Shown here one piece after another: positions 1 to 5,296 of a stretch of DNA of 5,296 nt. The stretch comes from Atopobiaceae bacterium (GTDB lineage Bacteria > Actinomycetota > Coriobacteriia > Coriobacteriales > Atopobiaceae): contig JAFUBJ010000288.1 in the NCBI GenBank assembly GCA_017460265.1, forward strand, positions 1-5,296. The letters run 5' to 3'. Positions within the stretch are counted from its first letter, which is position 1. Each line of letters starts with the position of its first letter. The notes beneath the pieces were generated by a model, which was given only the letters and a program-made list of their open reading frames with translations, did no database searches and had not been told where the DNA came from. A program made the translations under genes and the position numbers.

Positions 1-881
1 CCGTAGTCCCAGTCCACGAACTCATGCTCGTCGATGGCGGCACGCGGGGCCTCGGCGTTCATGCGGCGCGGGTCGAGGTGCAGGAGGTCGATGATGCGCC
101 CCTCGATGGGGAAGTAGCCAGAGTTGTGGATGGTCTGGAATCGATACTGCGTCTTGGGTACGCCCTGCGGGCACACGAACAGGAATTCCTTGTCGCCGAA
201 TTTGGCAACGCTCGGGCACTCCCACATGTAGCCAAACGGATTCTCGTCATCCTTGTTGGTGGCAGAGCCAGCCATCTCCCACTTGATGCCGTCGTCGGAG
301 CTGTACAGCAGCGCGCAGCCGTGGCTCTCCATGGTGCGGCAGCCCAGGAGCATCCAGTACTTGTCGTCCTGCTTCCAGACCTTGGGGTCACGCACGTGGT
401 TGGAGGCGTAGGCGGGGTACTGGTCGTTGCACAGCACGGGGCGCTTCTCGCCCAGCGTGATGTGGCACTTGTCGCCGTCGTCAGTGGCGACGACCAGGGT
501 CTCGTTGGCCTTGCGACCCTTGAAGTCGTAGTCGAAGCCAGCGGCCTTTCCGCCAGGCTCGAGCTCGTTACCGGTGTAGTACAGCCACAGCTCGTCACCA
601 ACGACGATGCCGGAGCCGGAGTACGAGCCGTTCTTGTCGGTCTGCACGCTTGGCATGATGGCGCCGCCGTGCCAGTACCATGTGGTCATGTCGGGACTTG
701 ACCAGTGGCCCCAGCCATGGCCCATGTCCTTGGGCCAACGAGGCTCATATTGATGGAAGATGTGATAGACGCCCTTGAACTGCGAGAGTCCGTTGGGGTC
801 GGTGAGGTTGCCGTCTGGCATCTGCAGGTGATACTTGAGACGCCAGTTGTGGCTCGGGTCGAGCCTGACGAGCATGGTCAT
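1..881 (-). CDS. Glycoside hydrolase family 32 enzyme (beta-fructosidase / sucrose-6-phosphate hydrolase type), 3' end cut by window
   Basis: Family members hydrolyse beta-fructosides such as sucrose, sucrose-6-phosphate or fructans through a covalent fructosyl intermediate. The 293 visible residues carry the family signatures in order: the nucleophile motif LTDPNG (Asp28), YHIFHQYEP (39-47), GWGHWSSPDMTTW (56-68), YSGSG (87-91), the transition-state-stabilising RDP (Asp165) and the acid/base ECP (Glu221). The visible end, at VDWDYG, lies where the family usually continues into DFYAPQ. Members are usually 450-500 residues, so about a third is missing. There is no signal peptide or membrane segment, so the enzyme is inferred to be cytoplasmic. 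I chose the ATG at 881 over the in-frame ATG at 875 because AAGGGGGA lies about 7 nt upstream of it. The usual Trp and Asn before DPNG are replaced (NLTDPNG), so the exact substrate is uncertain. No sugar transporter or regulator gene is visible. The gene is transcribed divergently from the phosphatase, with palindromes in between. Confidence 0.9.
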   Translation of the reverse strand, partial: MTMLVRLDPSHNWRLKYHLQMPDGNLTDPNGLSQFKGVYHIFHQYEPRWPKDMGHGWGHWSSPDMTTWYWHGGAIMPSVQTDKNGSYSGSGIVVGDELWLYYTGNELEPGGKAAGFDYDFKGRKANETLVVATDDGDKCHITLGEKRPVLCNDQYPAYASNHVRDPKVWKQDDKYWMLLGCRTMESHGCALLYSSDDGIKWEMAGSATNKDDENPFGYMWECPSVAKFGDKEFLFVCPQGVPKTQYRFQTIHNSGYFPIEGRIIDLLHLDPRRMNAEAPRAAIDEHEFVDWDY

Positions 882-906
882 GTGTGGTCCCCCTTCTGTC
901 GATAGG

Positions 907-923
907 CATGCGCGTCGCGCATG
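907..923. promoter_or_regulatory. Perfect 17-bp palindrome in the GH32 leader; candidate operator
   Basis: CATGCGCG and CGCGCATG are perfect 8-bp inverted arms around a single central T (915). The site lies 26 bp upstream of the GH32 start codon, just before its ribosome binding site. A repressor bound here could block early transcription. As RNA the arms could also fold, although a one-base loop would require the central pairs to open. The symmetry is seen directly. The operator role is inferred, and I do not recognise the motif as that of a specific regulator family. Confidence 0.4.
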
Positions 924-936
924 TGAGAACGATTCC

Positions 937-942
937 ATCCTA
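937..942 (-). promoter_or_regulatory. Weak candidate -10 box for the GH32 gene
   Basis: Read on the minus strand, this is TAGGAT, matching 4 of 6 positions of the TATAAT consensus. No recognisable -35 hexamer lies 16-18 bp upstream. If used, transcription would start near 930, which puts the 907-923 palindrome a few bases downstream of the start, a common position for a repressor site. The weak -35 would fit an activator-dependent promoter, but this call rests on little. Confidence 0.2.
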
Positions 943-951
943 AAGGGAGAG

Positions 952-990
952 TTGGCGAGTTCTGCCCAGCGTGAGCTCACGACTCGCCAA
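952..990. promoter_or_regulatory. 9-bp inverted repeat flanking a 10-bp palindrome; candidate operator
   Basis: TTGGCGAGT (952-960) and ACTCGCCAA (982-990) are exact reverse complements separated by 21 bp, with arm centres 30 bp apart (about three helical turns). Between them, off centre, is the perfect palindrome GTGAGCTCAC (971-980). This arrangement suits cooperative binding of a dimer or tetramer to the same DNA face in the promoter region of the divergent genes. No T-run follows on either strand, so it is unlikely to be a terminator. The regulator is unknown. Confidence 0.4.
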
Positions 991-1033
991 GAGTTCCGAT
1001 TCATCCGCGGACGGGGCAACACCTTTGCTCGAA

Positions 1034-1073
1034 GCAGGGTTTTAAGGAAAACAGTCTATGAATCTGACCCTGC
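1034..1073. repeat. 7-bp inverted repeat upstream of the phosphatase gene
   Basis: GCAGGGT (1034-1040) and ACCCTGC (1067-1073) are exact inverted arms 26 bp apart. They enclose a smaller AT-rich dyad, GTTTT (1039-1043) with AAAAC (1048-1052). The region is the most AT-rich part of the intergenic space and lies 40-80 bp before the phosphatase start, so it could hold its promoter or a regulator site. Arms this short and widely spaced can also arise by chance. Confidence 0.25.
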
Positions 1074-1101
1074 CATGTTAAAGCTCCCATTACGAGAAAT
1101 C

Positions 1102-1110
1102 TGCTAAAGT
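1102..1110 (+). promoter_or_regulatory. Possible extended -10 element before the phosphatase gene
   Basis: TGCTAAAGT reads as an extended -10 element (TGn followed by TAAAGT, 4 of 6 to consensus). No good -35 is seen at the normal distance. If real, transcription would start near 1117, downstream of the TTG at 1113, and translation would have to begin at the ATG at 1161. It therefore bears directly on the start-codon choice. Confidence 0.2.
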
Positions 1111-1112
1111 CT

Positions 1113-3608
1113 TTGAAGCTTCGTCTTCCTGCATCGATTAAGACTACGAAATCAGGTTTCATGCCTTTTGTCGTATATCAGTTCATCCTTGCCACGCTGC
1201 TTCCGGTTGTCGCTTCGGCGGCGCTGTACCTCATTGACCGCGACAGGGGCCTGAGCAAGCGCGCGCCGATCCTTTGGCAACTCGTCGTCGGCATCGTCTT
1301 TGGCCTGGTCGCAGTCGTTGGGACCGAGTTGGGCATCGAGACGCCTGATGCCATCATGAACGTACGCGACGCCGCCCCGCTCGTTGCCGGACTCGTCTTT
1401 GGGGGGCCGGCGGGCATTGTGGCTGGCGTCATTGGTGGTATCGAGCGCTGGTTTGCCGCCCTCTGGGGGCGGGGAATGTTCACGCGCGTTGCCTGCAGCG
1501 TCGCGACGGGGCTCGCGGGCCTCTACGCCGCCCTGATGCGCCGATTCATGTTTGACGACAAGAGGCCGCCCTGGGCGATTGCTGCTGCGGTGGGTCTGGT
1601 CAATGAGGTCTTGCACCTGACGCTCATCTTCATAACGAACTTTGACCAGGCACAGCGAGCCTATCGCGTCGCGCAGGCGTGCGCGTTTCCCATGATCGCC
1701 TGCAATACCATTTCTGCGGGGCTCTCCGTGTTCGTGGTCACCCTCCTTGCCAAGGAGGACATCTTTCTCATGGGCGAACACCTTCCCATCTCGGAGGCTA
1801 TTCAGCGGGGCATGCTCGTGAGCACGCTCTTTGCCTTTGTGGTTACCACTTCCTTTACGACGATCCTGCAGACGAGCCTCGCTGACGCAAGCACCAGCTC
1901 TCTTCTTGAGCTCAACATCGATGATGTCAGGGAAGACATCATGCGCGCGTCGAACGTCAACCTGCTCTCCCTCACGAGGCACGCCGCCGCCCTCGTTCCA
2001 ACGGTTGAGGGAACAACCCCTGAAAAGCTCGAGGACGTCAAGGACCAGCTTCAGGTGACCGAGGTCTCGGTCGTCAACAGCATGGGGTTCGTCGAAGCGA
2101 GCACTGACAGCAGCGTATTGAACTTCAACTTTCGCTCTGGTTCGCAAGCAAACGAGTTCGTCGAGCTTCTTGACGGGACCTTGACGGCGTATGCGCAAGA
2201 GTTTTGCGGACGCACCATTGACGGCCAGTTGCGGAAATACGCTGCCGTCACCATTGATGGCGGCTTCATTCAGGTCGGCAATGATGTCGAACACTTGCAG
2301 AGCGGCCTGAACGAGCAGGTAGAGTCCTCTGTTGACAACCGGCACGTCGGCGAGGGAGGTTTCCTCTTGGTGTTTGACTACGCTGACGAGATGTCGGGAG
2401 GGTACCTCTTTGGCCTGCATGGGGATTCTGACGTACAGTCATCGAAGGCATATCTCCTCGACCGTCTGAGCACCACCCGTCCAGCAACCATCTTTTCGCT
2501 CTCTTTTTTGGGTGACGACTACTACGCCATGTTCGATAACGTCGAGGGCTATAAGGTCGTTGCGATGCTGCCTGCTTCCGAGTCAGACTTCTCGCGCAAC
2601 GTCGCCATCTTGGTCGGCACGTTTACCGAGATCATCGTCTTTGCCCTTCTCTACCTTGCCATATACATCGTCATCAACCGCGACGTGGTGGGAGGCATCC
2701 GCGGCATTAACGCGCGGCTGAACCAGATCGCCGACGGAAACCTCGACACGGTGGTGGACGTGCGCTCGAGCGTGGAGTTTGCCCAGCTTTCGGATGACAT
2801 CAACATCACGGTGGACGTCCTCAAACGCTACATCTCGGATGCGGAGTCACGCATCGACCAAGAGCTCGAATATGCTCGGGCGATCCAGTCAAGCGCCCTT
2901 CCGTCGGTGTTCCTACCGTTTCCCAATCACGACGAGTTTGACATCTATGCTCTGATGAGGCCCGCCAAGGTCGTGGGTGGCGACTTCTTTGACTTCTACT
3001 TCACCGACGAGCGTCATCTTGCGTTTCTGGTTGCTGACGTGAGCGGCAAGAGCATCCCCGGCGCCCTGTTCATGATGCGTGCCAAGGCCATCATCAAGAG
3101 CCTTGCGGACACGGGGCTTCCGGTGGAACGCGTCTTTGAGGAGGCCAACAACGACCTGTGCAGCGGCAACGAGTCCAACATGTTCGTCACGGCACTCATG
3201 GGCGTGCTCGACGTGGAGACGGGGCACGTGTGGTTAGTCAACGCCGGCCACAACCCTCCGGCGCTCTACCTGTCTGAAGGGGACGGCTACGAGCTTCTCA
3301 AGCTCAAGCGAGGACTCTTCCTTGGATGCATGGAAGGCGTGCCGTATCGCGTGAACGAGCTTCAGCTCGAGCACGGAGACACGCTCTTCCTCTACACCGA
3401 CGGCGTCGTAGAGGCTAATGACGCGAGCGAGTCGCTGTACGGGGACGAGAGGCTCGTAAACGCGCTCAACGCCCTGAGGGGTCGGGAGCCCAAGGACGTG
3501 TGCGAGCTGCTCTTAGAGGATGTCGACGGCTTTGTGGGAGCTGCCGAGCAGTTTGATGACATCACCATGCTCGCGCTGCGCTATAACGGCTTTTTCCAAA
3601 GTGAATAG
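1113..3608 (+). CDS. Membrane sensor serine phosphatase: LytS-like 5TM, Cache-like, HAMP and SpoIIE/PP2C domains
   Basis: This 831-residue membrane protein probably couples an external signal to dephosphorylation of a cytoplasmic protein. In this family the usual target is a phosphoserine STAS-domain anti-sigma antagonist. The N-terminus (about 18-212) has roughly six hydrophobic segments and includes NVRDAAPLVAGLVFGGPAG (83-101), typical of LytS-type 5TM sensor domains. A further membrane helix (about 233-253) precedes an extracytoplasmic region (255-495) whose end, around YYAMFDNVEGYKVVAMLP, resembles a Cache domain. A last helix (about 497-520) leads to HAMP (about 523-575), a short helical linker and the SpoIIE phosphatase domain (about 605-828). 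Metal-binding motifs are intact: GGDFFD (Asp624), ADVSGKS (Asp642), YTDG (Asp763) and FDDIT (Asp815/816), plus NAGHNPPAL (710-718). I took TTG 1113 because it adds a basic stretch (KLRLPASIKTTK) before the first helix. ATG 1161, preceded only by a weak CAGG, is a real alternative. Neither has a strong ribosome binding site. No partner gene is visible. Confidence 0.9.
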   Translation: MKLRLPASIKTTKSGFMPFVVYQFILATLLPVVASAALYLIDRDRGLSKRAPILWQLVVGIVFGLVAVVGTELGIETPDAIMNVRDAAPLVAGLVFGGPAGIVAGVIGGIERWFAALWGRGMFTRVACSVATGLAGLYAALMRRFMFDDKRPPWAIAAAVGLVNEVLHLTLIFITNFDQAQRAYRVAQACAFPMIACNTISAGLSVFVVTLLAKEDIFLMGEHLPISEAIQRGMLVSTLFAFVVTTSFTTILQTSLADASTSSLLELNIDDVREDIMRASNVNLLSLTRHAAALVPTVEGTTPEKLEDVKDQLQVTEVSVVNSMGFVEASTDSSVLNFNFRSGSQANEFVELLDGTLTAYAQEFCGRTIDGQLRKYAAVTIDGGFIQVGNDVEHLQSGLNEQVESSVDNRHVGEGGFLLVFDYADEMSGGYLFGLHGDSDVQSSKAYLLDRLSTTRPATIFSLSFLGDDYYAMFDNVEGYKVVAMLPASESDFSRNVAILVGTFTEIIVFALLYLAIYIVINRDVVGGIRGINARLNQIADGNLDTVVDVRSSVEFAQLSDDINITVDVLKRYISDAESRIDQELEYARAIQSSALPSVFLPFPNHDEFDIYALMRPAKVVGGDFFDFYFTDERHLAFLVADVSGKSIPGALFMMRAKAIIKSLADTGLPVERVFEEANNDLCSGNESNMFVTALMGVLDVETGHVWLVNAGHNPPALYLSEGDGYELLKLKRGLFLGCMEGVPYRVNELQLEHGDTLFLYTDGVVEANDASESLYGDERLVNALNALRGREPKDVCELLLEDVDGFVGAAEQFDDITMLALRYNGFFQSE

Positions 3609-3664
3609 AGGCTCCTTCTGGACACGGGTGAAGACGGGTCTCGGCATGTGCAAATGATGCAGAC

Positions 3665-3692
3665 TTGACGAAGAATCCGCTGTGGCTATTAT
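3665..3692 (+). promoter_or_regulatory. Sigma70-type promoter for the rimP-nusA operon
   Basis: A TTGACG -35 box (3665-3670, 5 of 6) and a TATTAT -10 box (3687-3692, 5 of 6) are separated by 16 bp, the best promoter match in the window. Transcription should begin near 3698-3700, giving a leader of about 84 nt before the rimP ATG. That leader contains the hairpin at 3716-3748. The promoter sits 57 bp after the phosphatase stop codon, so the rimP operon need not depend on readthrough. Confidence 0.7.
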
Positions 3693-3715
3693 TAATAAGA
3701 CGTTATTTGTAGTTG

Positions 3716-3753
3716 AGGGAGTGGGGCAGAACGTGTGCCCCACTTCCTTTTAT
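3716..3753 (+). terminator. Intrinsic terminator / attenuator hairpin in the rimP-nusA leader
   Basis: AGGGAGTGGGGCA (3716-3728) pairs with TGCCCCACTTCCT (3736-3748) over 13 base pairs with one G·U (3719:3745), around the 7-nt loop GAACGTG. It is followed by a short T-rich tract (TTTT at 3748-3751, then AT). The inner 9 pairs are perfect and GC-rich. Taken with only those 9 pairs, the U-tract is TCCTTTTAT, interrupted by two C. It lies downstream of the rimP promoter and 30 bp before the rimP start, so it would terminate part of the operon's own transcripts as well as any readthrough from the phosphatase gene. In Bacillus subtilis, nusA is known to be autoregulated by a NusA-stimulated terminator in its leader. 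An equivalent role here is inference. Confidence 0.7.
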
Positions 3754-3769
3754 GTATGTCGACGAGACG

Positions 3770-3778
3770 AAAGGGGGG
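3770..3778 (+). promoter_or_regulatory. rimP ribosome binding site
   Basis: AAAGGGGGG ends 4 nt before the ATG at 3783, with the AAGGGG core about 6 nt away. It selects this start over the in-frame ATG at 3735, which lies inside the leader hairpin and would add a non-RimP N-terminus. The same AAGGGGG type of site precedes the GH32 gene and nusA. The terminator's 3' arm and U-tract (3743-3750) could pair with this element. Confidence 0.75.
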
Positions 3779-3782
3779 TCCC

Positions 3783-4292
3783 ATGGCACAGTCGTCGCTA
3801 GAGCTACAGCTCATCGAGGCTCTTGAGCAGCGCGCATCCCAACATGGCGTAGACATCGTGGATGTTGAGCTGGCTGGCTCGAGCAAGTCTCCCGTTGTCC
3901 GGGTTCGCATCGACCATGCCGACGAGTCCTTGCCAACGATCACCCTCGACGAGGTCGCTGCACACAATGACTGGATCTCTGAGGTGCTGGACGAGGTCGA
4001 TCCCTTCCCGGGGGCCTACAGCCTCGAGGTCTCATCGCCGGGCCTCGACCGTCCCTTGCGCAAGGCTCATGACTTCGAGCGCTTTGCCGGCGAGACCGTG
4101 GCCCTCGTTACCACGGCCACCGAGGGTCGCCGCAAGTATACGGGCGAGCTTTTGGGCCTCGTTGACGGCATGGTTGCGCTACGTAGCGACGAAGGGGAGT
4201 TCTCCTTCGACATCGATGACGTTAAGACCGCAAAGATCAAGCCGGACTATGACAAGCTGGCACGCCTAGCCAAGTCCGCGCAGGAAGAGTAA
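3783..4292 (+). CDS. rimP: Ribosome maturation factor RimP
   Basis: RimP is a cytoplasmic protein that binds the immature 30S subunit and assists its late assembly. The 169 residues match the family's usual length of about 150-170. The N-terminal alpha/beta domain (about 6-90) includes VDIVDVEL (23-30) and VVRVRID (38-44) and ends in the near-invariant YSLEVSSPGLDRPL (79-92). The C-terminal SH3-like barrel (about 97-155) includes the VTTATEGRRKYTGELLGL stretch (109-126) and ends in KIKPDYDKLARL. The start is set by the strong upstream ribosome binding site and by the first conserved residues. It is followed after 15 bp by nusA, the conserved order in bacteria, where infB and rbfA usually come later. 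The gene sits behind its own promoter and a leader hairpin. Codon use is G+C-rich at third positions like the other genes, and nothing is broken. Confidence 0.97.
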   Translation: MAQSSLELQLIEALEQRASQHGVDIVDVELAGSSKSPVVRVRIDHADESLPTITLDEVAAHNDWISEVLDEVDPFPGAYSLEVSSPGLDRPLRKAHDFERFAGETVALVTTATEGRRKYTGELLGLVDGMVALRSDEGEFSFDIDDVKTAKIKPDYDKLARLAKSAQEE

Positions 4293-4307
4293 AAGGGGGA
4301 GATAGAC

Positions 4308-5296
4308 ATGGCATCCGAGATGGTTGAGGCCTTGATGGCGCTCTGCGAAGAAAAGCATATCGATCAGCTCTACCTCATCGACCGCCTCGAGCAGTCGCTG
4401 GCAAAGAGCTATTCGGAGGTTCTGCACCTCACTGACGGTGCGCGCGTTACCTTCGACCGCACCTCCGGCAAGTTCTACGTCTACAAGCTGGTCCCGAAGG
4501 AGGAGTCCTTCGACGACGAGACCGGCCTCTACACCGAGTTTGACGAGGTAGACGTTACGCCAAAGGACATGAGCCGCATCGCGGCCCAGCACGTGAAGTC
4601 CGAGATTGCCGCCATCGTGCGCAACTCCGCACGTCAGCAGATCTTCGAGGAGTTCTCGCAGCGCGTCGGTGACATCATCACCGGCACCGTCCTCCAGACG
4701 ACGCCCGACTTCACGATCATCAAGATCCGCGAGGGCGTCGAGGCGGAGCTTCCCCACTTTGACCAGCGCCGCTATCCCGACGAACGCAACGAGCGCCCCG
4801 CAGGCGAGCGCTACATGCACAACCAGCGCATCCGCGCCATCATCATCGACGTGCGTGACCCCAACTCCAACCAGCCGCCCATTCGCGGCGAGCGCCAGCG
4901 CCCCTCCATCGTCGTCTCACGCACGCATCCTGACCTCATCCGTCGTCTCTTCGAGCTTGAGGTTCCCGAGGTGTACGACGGCGTCGTCGAGGTCCGCTCC
5001 ATTGCGCGAGAGCCGGGCGTCCGCTCCAAGGTCGCGGTCTCCTCGCTTGACGAGCGCCTCGATCCCGTGGGCGCCTGCGTCGGCCCCAAGGGCAGCCGCG
5101 TCCGCACGGTGGTCTCTGAGCTTCGCGGAGAACGCGTCGATGTCGTGCTCTGGAGCGACGACCCTGCCAAGTGCGTGGCCAGCGCCCTTTCCCCGGCTCG
5201 TGTCAGCCGCGTTCTGGTCGATGCCGAGAACAACTATGCGACCGTCATCGTCCCCGACGACCAGCTCTCCCTTGCCATCGGCAAGGAGGGTCAGAA
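4308..5296 (+). CDS. nusA: Transcription termination/antitermination factor NusA, 3' end cut by window
   Basis: NusA binds RNA polymerase, promotes pausing and intrinsic termination, and takes part in rRNA antitermination. The 329 visible residues cover the N-terminal polymerase-binding domain (about 1-115), the S1 domain (about 118-205), KH1 (from about 228, after the conserved SRTHPDLIRRLFELEVPE at 204-221) and the start of KH2. Other signatures are VEVRSIAREPGVRSKVAV (227-244), DPVGACVGPKGSRVRTVVSEL (252-272) and DDQLSLAIGKEGQ (317-329) at the window edge. Full actinobacterial forms are commonly somewhat longer, so only the end of KH2 and any tail are missing. GGGGGAG at 4295-4301 precedes the ATG by about 6 nt, and the 15-bp gap to rimP indicates co-transcription and probable translational coupling. 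The S1 domain has somewhat long loops (about 154-165 and 183-199) compared with the shorter usual forms. Expression is probably limited by the leader hairpin upstream of rimP, which NusA itself could strengthen. Confidence 0.97.
   Translation, partial: MASEMVEALMALCEEKHIDQLYLIDRLEQSLAKSYSEVLHLTDGARVTFDRTSGKFYVYKLVPKEESFDDETGLYTEFDEVDVTPKDMSRIAAQHVKSEIAAIVRNSARQQIFEEFSQRVGDIITGTVLQTTPDFTIIKIREGVEAELPHFDQRRYPDERNERPAGERYMHNQRIRAIIIDVRDPNSNQPPIRGERQRPSIVVSRTHPDLIRRLFELEVPEVYDGVVEVRSIAREPGVRSKVAVSSLDERLDPVGACVGPKGSRVRTVVSELRGERVDVVLWSDDPAKCVASALSPARVSRVLVDAENNYATVIVPDDQLSLAIGKEGQ

Noticed and set aside
24..701. Plus-strand open frame of 225 codons opposite the GH32 gene
   Set aside because: It is antisense to the catalytic motifs of GH32. 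Its low-complexity Val/Ala/Leu-rich translation has no recognisable family features.
835..1107. Plus-strand 90-codon open frame running through the divergent intergenic region
   Set aside because: It begins inside GH32 on the opposite strand, has no ribosome binding site or recognisable motif, and overlaps the palindromes and probable promoters.
1152..2420. Long minus-strand open frame of 422 codons opposite the phosphatase
   Set aside because: It lies wholly antisense to a clearly recognised membrane protein. Its translation is Arg/Asp/His-rich without domain motifs, as expected from a mirror frame of G+C-rich coding DNA.
3638..3664. Imperfect hairpin (GTCT/AGAC plus GCAT/ATGC with a 2-nt bulge) after the phosphatase stop
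   Set aside because: It is short and bulged, has a 9-nt loop and no following T-run, and overlaps the rimP promoter region, so it is not a credible terminator for the phosphatase gene.
3735..3782. Upstream in-frame ATG for rimP adding 16 residues
   Set aside because: The codon lies inside the terminator hairpin and has no ribosome binding site. The added residues (MPHFLLCMSTRRKGGP) are not RimP-like, and the ATG at 3783 has a strong site.
4266..5233. Two minus-strand open frames (4266-4820 and 4811-5233) opposite nusA
   Set aside because: Both are shadows of nusA, whose plus-strand reading shows all conserved NusA motifs.

Overview
The window holds four genes of a high-GC, probably actinobacterial genome: a divergent pair on the left and the start of a conserved transcription/translation operon on the right. 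G+C-rich third codon positions, purine-rich AAGGGGG-type ribosome binding sites, the rimP-nusA gene order, and a large membrane-bound SpoIIE-type phosphatase with a LytS-like sensor together suggest a gut or oral Coriobacteriia member (Olsenella/Atopobium/Collinsella type). This placement is inference from general character, not a database match.

Left part (1-881, minus strand): the first 293 codons of a glycoside hydrolase family 32 enzyme (beta-fructosidase / sucrose-6-phosphate hydrolase type), cut by the window edge. It has no signal peptide and is probably cytoplasmic. All three catalytic motifs are visible, but the nucleophile motif is divergent.

Divergent intergenic region (882-1112): about 230 bp with no convincing gene and an unusual number of perfect dyads: a 17-bp palindrome in the GH32 leader, a 9-bp inverted repeat with its arms about three helical turns apart flanking a 10-bp palindrome, and a 7-bp inverted repeat nearer the phosphatase. 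These are the best candidates for operators controlling the GH32 gene and perhaps its neighbour.

Middle (1113-3608, plus strand): an 831-residue sensor phosphatase. It has an N-terminal multi-pass LytS/5TM-like membrane domain, a further membrane helix, an extracytoplasmic Cache-like region, a last membrane helix, a HAMP linker and a C-terminal PP2C/SpoIIE serine phosphatase domain. It would dephosphorylate a STAS-type anti-sigma-factor antagonist or similar target, but no partner is encoded in the window. It lacks a clear ribosome binding site and an intrinsic terminator of its own.

Right part (3609-5296): a near-consensus promoter, a strong hairpin with a short interrupted U-tract in the leader, then rimP (30S maturation factor) and, 15 bp later, nusA (elongation/termination factor, cut by the window edge after 329 codons). 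A terminator-like hairpin placed between the promoter and the operon that encodes NusA, itself a stimulator of intrinsic termination, looks like an autogenous attenuator. This is the most interesting regulatory structure in the window. No RNA genes, CRISPR arrays, insertion sequences or integration sites were seen, and no stretch longer than 300 bases is without a gene.
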